Program-made: the position numbers and the translations under genes
Shown here: piece after piece, positions 1 to 6,724 of the stretch
Position numbering within the stretch: position 1 is the first letter of the stretch
Layout of the letters: each line of letters opens with the position of its first letter
Assembly (NCBI GenBank): GCA_028287725.1
Contig: JAQBPC010000714.1
Span: 1 to 7,864 of the forward strand
DNA: 7,864 nt
Direction of reading: 5' to 3'
From: Chloroflexota bacterium
Lineage (GTDB): Bacteria; Chloroflexota; UBA5177; JANWHV01
The notes under the pieces: model-generated
The model's input: only the letters and a program-made list of their open reading frames with translations
Database searches by the model: none
Told to the model about the DNA's origin: nothing

Positions 1-612
1 GCCCGCGTGCGCCGACCTGCCCTGCACCTCGAACCTGTACTCGGACACGCCCTTCCGGGCCGCCACGATCGCACCAGTTGCGCGTGCGGCTTCGAGCACC
101 AGGACCGCGTCACACGTTTTCGCCGTCGACTCAATCAATTGGCGGCTTTCGGGCGACCCGATCTCCTCATCGGCTGTGAACAGCAGCACCAGCTCACCAT
201 ACGGCCGACTGTTCAGCGCTTCCAGGGCCTGCGCCGCGTAGATACCGGTAAGGAGGCCTGCCTTCATATCCGCAACGCCGGGACCAAGCAGCATGTCGCC
301 TTCCAGGCGTGCCGGCCGAGCCGCGGCGACACCATCCGGATAAACCGTATCCATGTGCGCAAGGATCAGAATCCGGCGAGTGCCGTCTCCACGCACAACA
401 GCTTCTACGATGTCGCCGCCGACTGGTCGCGGATGTACGCGTGCTGACCAACCGTTAGCCTGACACCGCGCCTGCACCCACGCCCCCACGCGGTCCACGC
501 CGGCCTTGTTTGGTGTACCGCAGTCGATGCCGCTAAGCAGCCGAAGATCGTCGAGGAACGCCTCAAGCCGACCGGCAAGATGGGTCTGTAACTCGGTAAC
601 TGGAATCTGCAT
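1..612 (-). CDS. M20-family zinc metallopeptidase, CPG2-like (partial, C-terminus outside window)
   Basis: The 204 visible codons start at ATG 612-610 and stay open to the window edge, so the C-terminal part is missing. The protein matches the M20A glutamate carboxypeptidase type, which hydrolyses amide bonds of C-terminal glutamate or related substrates with two zinc ions. Visible motifs are HMDTVYP (H86, D88), GPGVADMKAGL (bridging D115), ADEEIGS (catalytic E149, ligand E150), E174 in LVLEAAR, and GRSAHAG at 198-204, where the dimerisation (lid) domain begins. The spacings 86-115-149-174 equal those I recall for CPG2 (112-141-175-200). The last zinc histidine would lie outside the window. 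There is no signal peptide, so it is probably cytoplasmic. An in-frame TAG lies 18 nt upstream with no start codon between, which fixes the ATG; AAGGGG at 625-630 is a distant Shine-Dalgarno candidate. It follows the ftsZ terminator, so it is probably a separate unit. Substrate is unknown; a deacylase of the same family is possible. Confidence 0.9.
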   Translation of the reverse strand, partial: MQIPVTELQTHLAGRLEAFLDDLRLLSGIDCGTPNKAGVDRVGAWVQARCQANGWSARVHPRPVGGDIVEAVVRGDGTRRILILAHMDTVYPDGVAAARPARLEGDMLLGPGVADMKAGLLTGIYAAQALEALNSRPYGELVLLFTADEEIGSPESRQLIESTAKTCDAVLVLEAARATGAIVAARKGVSEYRFEVQGRSAHAG

Positions 613-654
613 CGTTGCAGTCGGCCCCTTCTAGAGAACTGCCGCCATAAAAGA

Positions 655-682
655 AGGGTGCGGCGCACAGGCGCCGCACCCT
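655..682 (-). terminator. Rho-independent terminator after ftsZ
   Basis: A perfect 12-bp GC-rich inverted repeat (655-666 with 671-682) encloses a 4-nt loop. On the minus strand the stem is followed by TTCTTTTATGG, a moderate U-tract. On the plus strand it is followed by CTCAACG, so it works only in the ftsZ direction. It lies 35 nt past the ftsZ stop and ends the division cluster, separating it from the peptidase gene. Confidence 0.88.
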
Positions 683-717
683 CTCAACGTCACGAAGCGT
701 TGTACGCGCTGTTACTA

Positions 718-1860
718 CTACCGGCCCTGTGGTCGATTCCGCAGGAAGGTGGGAAGATCATACGGGTCAACCGCCGGGGTGTTCTGTGGGGACGACGCCG
801 GCTGGCGTGTAGGCGCCTGCTGAGCGGGGTCGAACCGGGGTTGTGGCTCGACAGTCTGACCGAGCGGACGACTGGTTTGCGCCCGAGCCACCTGTGCTTG
901 CGCCTGCGCCTGTGGCCGGCCATCGAAGCCGGTGGCGATGACCGTAATCTGGATTTCGCCTTCCATCGTGTCGTCGATCACGGCGCCAAAGATGATATTG
1001 GCGTCGGGGTCGGCGGCTTCCTGGATGATTGCCGCTGCCTCATGGACCTCAAACAGCGTGTAATCGCTGCCTGTAATATTCAGCAGCACACCGCGGGCGC
1101 CTTCGATCGAAACGTCGAGCAGCGGGCTGGCAATCGCTTGCCGTGCCGCATCGGTGGCCCGGGTGTCGCCGGAAGCGCGACCGATGGCCATCAACGCGGA
1201 ACCGGCCTGAGACATCACGCTCTTCACGTCCGCGAAGTCGAGATTGATCAGACCAGGCACGGTGATGGTGTCGGAGATGCCCTGGATACCGGCCCGAAGC
1301 ACATCGTCGGCTAACGCGAAGGCCATGTTCATGGTCATCTTCTTGTCGGCCAGATGCAGCAACCGGTCATTCGGCACCGTGATCAGCGTATCGACACGCT
1401 CCTTGAAGGTAGTCGCGCCTTCATCCGCCACGCGGCGGCGCCTGTTCCCCTCGAAGGTGAACGGCTTTGTGATGACGCCAACGGTAAGGGCGCCCAGGTC
1501 TTGTGAAATCTGGGCGATAACCGGTGCGGCGCCGGTACCGGTGCCGCCGCCCATTCCGGCGGCGATGAAGATCATGTCGGCGCCCTGCAAGGCATCGCGC
1601 AACTCTTCGTAGGATTCCTCGGCAGCACGCTGGCCAACGCTGGGATCGCCACCTGCCCCAAGACCCTTGGTTAACTTGTCGCCGATACGAACCTTTACCG
1701 CGGCCTGTGAGTGCAGCAGCGCCTGGTTGTCCGTATTGACGGCGATGAACTCGACTTCCTGCATGCGCGCCTGGATCATGCGGTTAATCGCGTTACAGCC
1801 GCCGCCTCCAACGCCGATTACCTTGATAATCGCGTGGTCCGCGATTGATGGAACATTCAT
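718..1860 (-). CDS. ftsZ: cell division GTPase FtsZ
   Basis: FtsZ is the tubulin-like GTPase that polymerises into the Z ring at midcell and recruits the division machinery. The 380-residue protein is of usual length. The glycine-rich N-terminal nucleotide loop VGGGGCNA is at 17-24, the tubulin signature GGGTGTG at 104-110, the PFTFEG segment at 133-138, and the T7 synergy loop NLDFADV at 206-212, whose acidic residues complete GTP hydrolysis in the next subunit. A P/Q/A-rich disordered linker with an AQ repeat covers about 317-364. The C-terminal peptide DPYDLPTFLRNR (365-376) resembles the conserved tail that binds FtsA or other partners. The ATG has a strong Shine-Dalgarno GGGGAGG at 1871-1877, 10 nt upstream. 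Termination is by TAG TAG TAA in tandem (720-712). It lies 186 nt after ftsA and probably has its own promoter. Confidence 0.98.
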   Translation of the reverse strand: MNVPSIADHAIIKVIGVGGGGCNAINRMIQARMQEVEFIAVNTDNQALLHSQAAVKVRIGDKLTKGLGAGGDPSVGQRAAEESYEELRDALQGADMIFIAAGMGGGTGTGAAPVIAQISQDLGALTVGVITKPFTFEGNRRRRVADEGATTFKERVDTLITVPNDRLLHLADKKMTMNMAFALADDVLRAGIQGISDTITVPGLINLDFADVKSVMSQAGSALMAIGRASGDTRATDAARQAIASPLLDVSIEGARGVLLNITGSDYTLFEVHEAAAIIQEAADPDANIIFGAVIDDTMEGEIQITVIATGFDGRPQAQAQAQVARAQTSRPLGQTVEPQPRFDPAQQAPTRQPASSPQNTPAVDPYDLPTFLRNRPQGR

Positions 1861-1950
1861 GAGATGCGTGCCTCCCCTTCCCGAACGCTGCCTATTCCGA
1901 AGCCCACACCAGGTTCAGGCATTCGAAGCGCCGCACCGGTGTCATCAGTT

Positions 1951-1980
1951 ATTAACTCTACGTGTATCGAAAACTTGCAA
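1951..1980 (-). promoter_or_regulatory. second, weaker promoter candidate for ftsZ
   Basis: On the minus strand TTGCAA (1980-1975) and GTTAAT (1956-1951) are 18 nt apart, each matching the housekeeping consensus at four of six positions. It lies downstream of the stronger candidate and would give a leader of roughly 85 nt. The local AT-richness in otherwise GC-rich DNA is the main support. Confidence 0.22.
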
Positions 1981-1995
1981 TGGGACGAGTTGGCT

Positions 1996-2028
1996 GAAAA
2001 CGTGTGCTGAGTATAGCACACCGTTTTC
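1996..2028. repeat. 33-nt imperfect palindrome over the ftsZ promoter (possible operator or weak terminator)
   Basis: On the plus strand the arms are GAAAAC-GTGTGCT (1996-2008) and AGCACAC-c-GTTTTC (2015-2028), separated by GAGTAT. All 13 arm bases pair, with a single unpaired C at 2022. The -10 hexamer proposed for ftsZ (minus-strand TATACT, 2015-2010) lies in the centre. The position suits a repressor binding as a dimer. The A-tract, GC stem and T-tract arrangement could instead be a weak terminator after ftsA, whose stop is about 19 nt upstream. Confidence 0.6.
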
Positions 2029-2038
2029 TGTTGGATAA
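2010..2038 (-). promoter_or_regulatory. candidate promoter for ftsZ (extended -10)
   Basis: On the minus strand TGC-TATACT gives an extended -10 element: the hexamer TATACT at 2015-2010 and TGC at 2018-2016. A weak -35, TTATCC (2038-2033), lies 17 nt upstream. Transcription would start near 2003 and give a leader of about 140 nt before the ftsZ ATG. The site overlaps the palindrome at 1996-2028. The -35 is poor, so the call rests on the extended -10 and the intergenic location. Confidence 0.5.
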
Positions 2039-2046
2039 GCAACATA

Positions 2047-3306
2047 TCAAGCAGATGCCCAAAAATGTTTCAACCAACTTGTGAACCGACCGACCACATC
2101 GCCCCAGGATGGCCCGGTCCCGCCGCCCGCTGGAACAGGGCTGCGTGGATTCTGATAATCCCCGTTTTTCAACCCCCACGAGAGTAGTCCAACAGCGGTC
2201 GAATACGCCGGTGAGTTGATGCTATCTACCAGGCCGGTGAGTTGAGCAGGGCCACCGATTCTGGCCGGCATGTTCAGGACATCGCGAGCAAGATCCACGA
2301 GCTCGCTCAGTTGCGAGGAACCGCCGGTCAGCACCACGCCGGCGGGCAGCACGCCCTGATACCCGGCACCGCGGATCTCTTCATGGACTAACACGAGCAT
2401 TTCGCGCATCCGCGCCTCAATGATCTCACAGAGAAAGCGGCGGGAGATCGGCTCGCCGGTACTATTGTCGAACGTCGGAATCTTGATCATTTCATTGACG
2501 TCGATCCGCTCCGCCACCGCCGAGCCGTACTTCTTCTTCATATCTTCAGCAACGTTGAACGGCGTGCGAAGCCCAACCGCGATGTCATTCGTGAGATGGT
2601 TTCCACCGATGCCGATAACCGCCGTATGCCAGATACTGCCGTTAATGAAGATTGCCAGGTCGGTCGTGCCGCCGCCGATGTCGATCATCGCGACGCCAAG
2701 ATCGCGCTCGGCGCCCGTGAGCACCGCCTCGCTCGAGGCGAGCGGCTCCAGCACGATGTCGTCGATTTCAATTCCTGTTTTCTCGACGCACTTGATCAAG
2801 TTGTGAATCGAGGTGACCGCGCCGGTCACGATATGTGTTTCTACCTCGAGCCGGTTCCCGGACATGCCCAAAGGGTCGTGAATGCCGGCCTCACCGTCTA
2901 CCACGTACTCGCGTGGGATGACGTGAAGCACTTCACGATTGTGCGGTAACGGTTGCGCGCGCGCTGCCTCGATCGCTCGCTCGATGTCCGGTTGGCTGAT
3001 TTCATGCATATTCGGGGAGACCGCGACGATACCGCGGCTGTTCTGGCTCGAGATATGGCTGCCGGCGATTCCTACGAGCGCCGTACCAATCTTGTAACCT
3101 GAAATGCGCTCAGTTTTATCGAGCGCCTCCCTGATGGCTGCTGCCGCCTCATCAATATTGACGACCATGCCCCTGCGCAGGCCCTGCGACGGTGCCATGC
3201 CCACCCCTACGATGTTCAGCCGGTTGTCCTGGTCCACCTCGCCGATCAAGGCGCAGATCTTGGTAGTGCCGACATCAACGCCGACAATGACCCGCTCCTT
3301 GGCCAT
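2047..3306 (-). CDS. ftsA: cell division protein FtsA, actin-like membrane tether of FtsZ
   Basis: FtsA is an actin/Hsp70-fold ATPase that anchors FtsZ filaments to the inner face of the membrane and links them to later division proteins. From ATG 3306 the product is 419 residues, normal for the family. Phosphate-1 loop GVDVGTTK is at 9-16, the 1C subdomain typical of FtsA at about 84-163, phosphate-2 loop MIDIGGGTTD at 207-216, and the adenosine-site motif TGGSS at 327-331. After a flexible G/P-rich stretch (about 379-399) the tail SWGDVVGRFTSWLKHFW (400-416) forms an amphipathic, tryptophan-rich helix, the expected membrane anchor. A GTG at 3321 is in frame, but it lies in the Shine-Dalgarno region, so the ATG is preferred. 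It sits between ftsQ (108-nt gap) and ftsZ (186-nt gap), with a promoter candidate in front. Confidence 0.97.
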   Translation of the reverse strand: MAKERVIVGVDVGTTKICALIGEVDQDNRLNIVGVGMAPSQGLRRGMVVNIDEAAAAIREALDKTERISGYKIGTALVGIAGSHISSQNSRGIVAVSPNMHEISQPDIERAIEAARAQPLPHNREVLHVIPREYVVDGEAGIHDPLGMSGNRLEVETHIVTGAVTSIHNLIKCVEKTGIEIDDIVLEPLASSEAVLTGAERDLGVAMIDIGGGTTDLAIFINGSIWHTAVIGIGGNHLTNDIAVGLRTPFNVAEDMKKKYGSAVAERIDVNEMIKIPTFDNSTGEPISRRFLCEIIEARMREMLVLVHEEIRGAGYQGVLPAGVVLTGGSSQLSELVDLARDVLNMPARIGGPAQLTGLVDSINSPAYSTAVGLLSWGLKNGDYQNPRSPVPAGGGTGPSWGDVVGRFTSWLKHFWASA

Positions 3307-3310
3307 CCGG

Positions 3311-3319
3311 CCTCCTCCC
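3311..3319 (-). promoter_or_regulatory. strong ribosome binding site of ftsA
   Basis: Minus-strand GGGAGGAGG lies 4 nt before ATG 3306, and its internal GGAGG core is 7 nt away. It settles the ftsA start, because the alternative in-frame GTG at 3321 would place this purine run inside the coding region. Confidence 0.85.
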
Positions 3320-3353
3320 ACAGGGCATGAGCCTTACATAACAAACTCAGCCA

Positions 3354-3382
3354 ATGATACCACCGGCCCTAGAGCCCGTAAA
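3354..3382 (-). promoter_or_regulatory. candidate promoter for ftsA (and possibly ftsZ)
   Basis: On the minus strand TTTACG (3382-3377) and TATCAT (3359-3354) are exactly 17 nt apart. The -10 matches the consensus at five of six positions, the -35 at four of six, and a TGG directly before the -10 gives an extended element. It lies wholly in the ftsQ-ftsA gap, so ftsA-ftsZ could be expressed independently of the mur genes. Confidence 0.55.
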
Positions 3383-3414
3383 GCAAAACAGTGGGGACCC
3401 CAGAGGCATCAGGC

Positions 3415-4242
3415 CTAGCCACAGCTATGGTCGTGGCGCATGTACGGCGTTGCTCGCAGGTCCACACAGTCGCCGCGACCCAGGGTTGGCGGCACCTGCG
3501 TCAGAGCCGTTAGCACAGCACTTAACCGCTGGTCCAACTTGCTGGAGTAGTCCAGGCCCAACAGTGCCAACCAGTTTGCCCGACCCACCATCGTGATGCC
3601 GATAATTGGCCGGTACGTGTAACCCTTAATAAGTGGCTGGAGCTGAGCCGGTACACGACTGCGCAGGCTCAACGCCATGGTCAGCGGGACCAGCGGAACA
3701 TGTTCGCCCACCAGTAAGCGATGGTGTTTTTTGATCGTAGTGTCGTACCCCTCGTCGAAGATTGGCAAGGGCTTCCAATGATTGTGCGGGTATGGATGTC
3801 TCCACACCTGCAGCACCTCGGCATCCGCCGCGACCGCGTATGCCGCTTCCGGCGTCCGCCATATGGCGACTCGCTTCTTGTACGTTGCCTCTACATGCAC
3901 CACGTTCGGAATGGTTGTATAGACGCGAGTCACGATCAAGGTCGAGAGACCTTCCAGCCTCCGTTGGATGTCGTTTGGGCGAACAATAAAGATATTTTCG
4001 CCGAGGCATCTGCAGCGGATAACCACTTGCGCCAAGTCCTTCGGCGCCAGATTCGGCGCCTCTACGGACTTCACGCTGAAGGTTCCCGAGCCTGCCACGA
4101 GGTAGAGGAGAAAGACGCATACCGCCGCCGCGCCAATCCAGAGTAGCGGAAGCTGTCGAAGCCAGCCCCAGCCGATCTTCCGACGCGTGCGGAAGAAACG
4201 CTGCCGGCGCGGCCGATTGTTCGTTCCGCGCGGCTGGGCCAT
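3415..4242 (-). CDS. ftsQ: cell division protein FtsQ/DivIB
   Basis: FtsQ is a bitopic divisome protein that joins early cytoplasmic and late periplasmic or external components, with FtsB and FtsL as usual partners. From ATG 4242 the product has 275 residues: a strongly basic cytoplasmic tail (1-29), one hydrophobic segment (about 31-50), a POTRA-like domain (about 53-122) starting FSVKSVEAPNLAP, and a beta-rich domain. The stretch LGLDYSSKLDQRLSAVLTAL near the C-terminus is the recognisable FtsQ signature. Sequence conservation in this family is low, so topology and position between murB and ftsA carry weight. The ATG lies 16 nt after the murB stop and lacks a clear Shine-Dalgarno, suggesting coupling to murB translation. 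An in-frame GTG at 4341 would extend the gene deep into murB and is rejected. Four cysteines lie outside the membrane (C77, C79, C259, C274), which is unusual. Confidence 0.9.
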   Translation of the reverse strand: MAQPRGTNNRPRRQRFFRTRRKIGWGWLRQLPLLWIGAAAVCVFLLYLVAGSGTFSVKSVEAPNLAPKDLAQVVIRCRCLGENIFIVRPNDIQRRLEGLSTLIVTRVYTTIPNVVHVEATYKKRVAIWRTPEAAYAVAADAEVLQVWRHPYPHNHWKPLPIFDEGYDTTIKKHHRLLVGEHVPLVPLTMALSLRSRVPAQLQPLIKGYTYRPIIGITMVGRANWLALLGLDYSSKLDQRLSAVLTALTQVPPTLGRGDCVDLRATPYMRHDHSCG

Positions 4243-4258
4243 GCTGGCGCCGGAGCGT

Positions 4259-5218
4259 TTACGCGAGAGTTGGCGCTTGACGACCAATTGGGAGTACCTC
4301 CAGGTCCAGTTCAACCCCGTACTTCGCGCGCACGCGTTCACGCACCACGTCGATCAATGATAAAAGATCGGATGCGCGGGCACCCGGAGCGGCAACCATA
4401 AAGTTAGCATGACGGGTGGATACAGTAGCCCCACCTATGCACATTCCTTTGAGCCCGGATTGGTCGATCAGGCGCGCAGCGCTCTCGCCTGGTGGATTTT
4501 TGAACACGGATCCGGCGCTAGCGTTGGCCAACGGCTGGGTCGCCTTGCGATGACGCTTTTGCTCATCCATCCGCCCGCGAATCGCCGCCGGCTCATCGCG
4601 TACAAGCTCGAATTCCGCGCGCAGCACCGTTTCCACGGCGGCCCGTGAATCGCGAAAGCGGCTGTGGCGATACGCCATCTGCAGTGCACCTACTTTAACC
4701 CACGTTTGGTGACCCTGCCGGTCAAGGATCTCCACTTGCTGGAGGGTGTCCGCCATCGCGCCGCCGTGGGCTCCCGCATTGCTGACCACCGAGCCACCCA
4801 CGCTACCGGGTATGCCGGCGCTCCACTCCAGTCCGGCGAGGCCGGCGGTCGCCGTCTTTCGAGCCAGGGTGCTCAGCAACAGGCCCGAATCCGCCCGTAC
4901 TAGCGTATCGACGATCTCTAACGTCGCGGTACGGTTCAGAATCACCAGGCCCTCGACACCGCCGTCACGCACCAGCACGTTGGAGCCGCGACCCAACACG
5001 CGCCAGGGAACGTCATGCTCAACGGCACCGCGGATTGCGGCGCATAGCCCATCCACGGTAGTCGCGACGCACAGTAGGTCTGCTGGCCCACCCACACGCC
5101 AGGTTGTGTGTGGCGCTAGAGGCGCACCCTCTTCCACCTCACTGAGCCCCTCCAGGGAGCGCAGCACGGCTGCCAGACTCTCGGCATTCGCGGCGCCGGA
5201 TACCGATTCGCGTTCCAC
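4259..5218 (-). CDS. murB: UDP-N-acetylenolpyruvoylglucosamine reductase MurB
   Basis: MurB is a cytoplasmic FAD flavoenzyme that uses NADPH to reduce UDP-GlcNAc-enolpyruvate to UDP-MurNAc, the second committed step of peptidoglycan synthesis. The product is 319 residues. FAD-binding motifs are TTWRVGG (38-44), GRGSNVLVRDGG (76-87) and AGIPGSVGGSVVSNAGAHGG (134-153). YRHSRF is at 183-188. The proton-donor serine is S237 in GSVFKNP, and the C-terminal catalytic glutamate is probably E307 in LEVLPIG. The length and motif spacing suggest a type II enzyme without the extra loop of E. coli MurB. The start is GTG 5218, 8 nt after the murC TAG, with only a weak purine-rich site, so translation is likely coupled. 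The stop is TAA at 4261-4259, and ftsQ follows 16 nt later. Confidence 0.97.
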   Translation of the reverse strand: MERESVSGAANAESLAAVLRSLEGLSEVEEGAPLAPHTTWRVGGPADLLCVATTVDGLCAAIRGAVEHDVPWRVLGRGSNVLVRDGGVEGLVILNRTATLEIVDTLVRADSGLLLSTLARKTATAGLAGLEWSAGIPGSVGGSVVSNAGAHGGAMADTLQQVEILDRQGHQTWVKVGALQMAYRHSRFRDSRAAVETVLRAEFELVRDEPAAIRGRMDEQKRHRKATQPLANASAGSVFKNPPGESAARLIDQSGLKGMCIGGATVSTRHANFMVAAPGARASDLLSLIDVVRERVRAKYGVELDLEVLPIGRQAPTLA

Positions 5219-5226
5219 GCCCGACC

Positions 5227-6657
5227 CTACGTGCAGGTCCCGGCGGCGTGGAGCGCGGCGAGAAGCCGCGGCCCCACCTCGGTAATCGTGCCGGCGCCCA
5301 GCGTAAAGACGACGTCACGAGGGCGGAGATACGGGGTAAGTGTGGTTGTGACATCACCCACCTCCCGCGCGCGCAGCACGCGGGATGCGCCAATCCGTGC
5401 TCCAATTGCCGCCGCAAGCTGATCCGCATCCATGCCGAGCGTGTCGGCTTCGCGCGCGGCGTAGATATCGGTCAACAGCAGCAGGTCGGCACCGCCAAAC
5501 GCCGTGACGAAATCGTCGAACAGCAGTTTCGTCCGGCTGTAGGTATGCGGCTGAAATACCACGACGAGGCGGCGATTGGCGTAGCGTGCCCGTGCCGCCG
5601 CGAGAGTCGCCCGAATCTCCGTCGGGTGGTGGGCATAGTCGTCGACGACCAGCACGCCCGCAGCCTCACCGAGCACCTCGAAACGTCTGCCCGTGCCATG
5701 AAAGCTCGCGAGCGCGTCCGCAGCCGCGGCCATGTCCACACCGGCCGCACTCGCGGCCGCAAGGGCCTCCAGCGCGTTGAGTATATTATGTCTACCTGAC
5801 AACGGCAATTGCGTATCGAGCTCGCCTTGTGGCCAGGTAACGCGGAACCTGCTCCCGTCACCGTCCTCTCGGATGGACGTCGCCCGCCAGTCTGCATCGG
5901 CCCGATCGATGGCGCATCGAACTACGCGCATGCCGTCGGGCGCTACGAGGCTGCTCAGGCATTCGTCCTGGCCGTTAAGCACCATTGTGCCGCCGGATTG
6001 CATGCGACCGATGAATTGCGCATAGGCCTGATGCATCGCATCGACCGTGCCGTAATACTCGAGATGGTCGGGCTCGACGTTGGTGATCACGGCGACCGTT
6101 GGACGGAGCTGCAGGAAGCTGCGGTCGTACTCATCGGCCTCGACGACAGCCCAGTCTCCGGTTCCGACGCCCGCGCTTGCAGCTAGATCCGACACTTCGC
6201 CGCCTACCACGAAGGTAGGATCAAAGCCGGCCCGTGTCAGAATCACCGCAAGCATGGCAGAAGTCGTCGTCTTGCCATGGGTTCCAGCCACGGCGATCGT
6301 GGCCTTCCCGTCCAGCAGCCAGCCCAGCGCCACCGCCCGTTTGACGACCGGGATTCTCGCAAGGCGCGCTGCTGCAAGCTCGACATTGCTGTCCCGGACT
6401 GCGGCCGACATAATCACCAGACGTGCGCCCGAAACCTGCGTTGCGTCGTGGCCCAGATTGAAGACCAGGCCATGCTCTATAAGCCGGTCGATGGTCGGGG
6501 TGCGCTGCTGGTCGGACCCACTAACCGCGAATCCGCGGGCCAGCAGGATGGCCGCGAGGGCGTTCATGCCGGCGCCCGCGACACCAATCATATGGACGTG
6601 AGCACCTTTCGGTAGAGCGCGAAGCGGCGCCTGTGCTTCTTCCGGCGTCACGGGCAT
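5227..6657 (-). CDS. murC: UDP-N-acetylmuramate--L-alanine ligase MurC
   Basis: MurC is the cytoplasmic ATP-dependent ligase that adds L-alanine to UDP-MurNAc, the product of MurB encoded next to it. The 476-residue protein shows all three Mur-ligase domains. The UDP-substrate domain has HMIGVAGAGMNALA (22-35), and the ATPase domain has P-loop GTHGKTTT (125-132), EADEYDRSF (173-181) and NVEPDHLEYY (193-202). SGRHNILNAL (287-296) follows, and the C-terminal domain has RRFEVLGE (324-331), DDYAHHPTEI (339-348), FQPHTYSRTK and the late GAGTITEVG. HMIGVAGAGM and DDYAHHPTE are the MurC versions of these motifs, which separates it from MurD, MurE and MurF. The ATG at 6657 has no strong Shine-Dalgarno. 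The gap from murG is 67 nt and contains a small hairpin; murB starts 8 nt downstream. Confidence 0.98.
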   Translation of the reverse strand: MPVTPEEAQAPLRALPKGAHVHMIGVAGAGMNALAAILLARGFAVSGSDQQRTPTIDRLIEHGLVFNLGHDATQVSGARLVIMSAAVRDSNVELAAARLARIPVVKRAVALGWLLDGKATIAVAGTHGKTTTSAMLAVILTRAGFDPTFVVGGEVSDLAASAGVGTGDWAVVEADEYDRSFLQLRPTVAVITNVEPDHLEYYGTVDAMHQAYAQFIGRMQSGGTMVLNGQDECLSSLVAPDGMRVVRCAIDRADADWRATSIREDGDGSRFRVTWPQGELDTQLPLSGRHNILNALEALAAASAAGVDMAAAADALASFHGTGRRFEVLGEAAGVLVVDDYAHHPTEIRATLAAARARYANRRLVVVFQPHTYSRTKLLFDDFVTAFGGADLLLLTDIYAAREADTLGMDADQLAAAIGARIGASRVLRAREVGDVTTTLTPYLRPRDVVFTLGAGTITEVGPRLLAALHAAGTCT

Positions 6658-6694
6658 GTCCCGCAGGTGCTACAGCTGTACTGAGCGACCCAGG

Positions 6695-6716
6695 CGGCGC
6701 AATGCATCGTGCGCCG
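6695..6716. repeat. small inverted repeat in the murG-murC gap
   Basis: CGGCGCA (6695-6701) and TGCGCCG (6710-6716) form a perfect 7-bp stem with an 8-nt loop. On the minus strand no T-run follows, so it is unlikely to be a terminator. It may be an mRNA stability or processing hairpin, or chance in GC-rich DNA. Confidence 0.35.
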
Positions 6717-6724
6717 TGCGGTGC

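Noticed and set aside
900..990. AQ-repeat region near the ftsZ 3' end as a possible tandem DNA repeat
   Set aside because: Only a few short CAGGCG-like units that encode the disordered FtsZ linker; too short to be a separate repeat element.
658..1314. Long plus-strand open frame of 218 codons opposite ftsZ
   Set aside because: It is the antisense shadow of ftsZ in GC-rich DNA; the ftsZ frame is conserved throughout and the antisense product resembles no family I recognise.
3307..3321. Upstream GTG start for ftsA at 3321, giving five extra residues
   Set aside because: The added codons are the Shine-Dalgarno region GGGAGGAGG, and the ATG at 3306 has ideal spacing to it.
3392..3402. TGGGGACCCCA palindrome after ftsQ as a possible terminator
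   Set aside because: The perfect repeat has a single central base, so a real hairpin would have only about three stem pairs, and no T-run follows directly.
4243..4341. Upstream GTG start for ftsQ at 4341, overlapping murB
   Set aside because: It would add 33 residues encoded inside conserved murB sequence; the basic tail and membrane segment fit the ATG at 4242.
5248..5799. Long plus-strand open frames opposite murC and murG
   Set aside because: Arg/Pro/Ala-rich antisense translations without motifs, typical of GC-rich coding DNA read on the wrong strand.
6648..6707. 19-codon cysteine-rich frame (MHCAAWVAQYSCSTCGTCP) overlapping the murC start on the minus strand
   Set aside because: Very short, no Shine-Dalgarno, starts inside a small hairpin loop, and no leader-peptide logic such as runs of one amino acid; probably chance.
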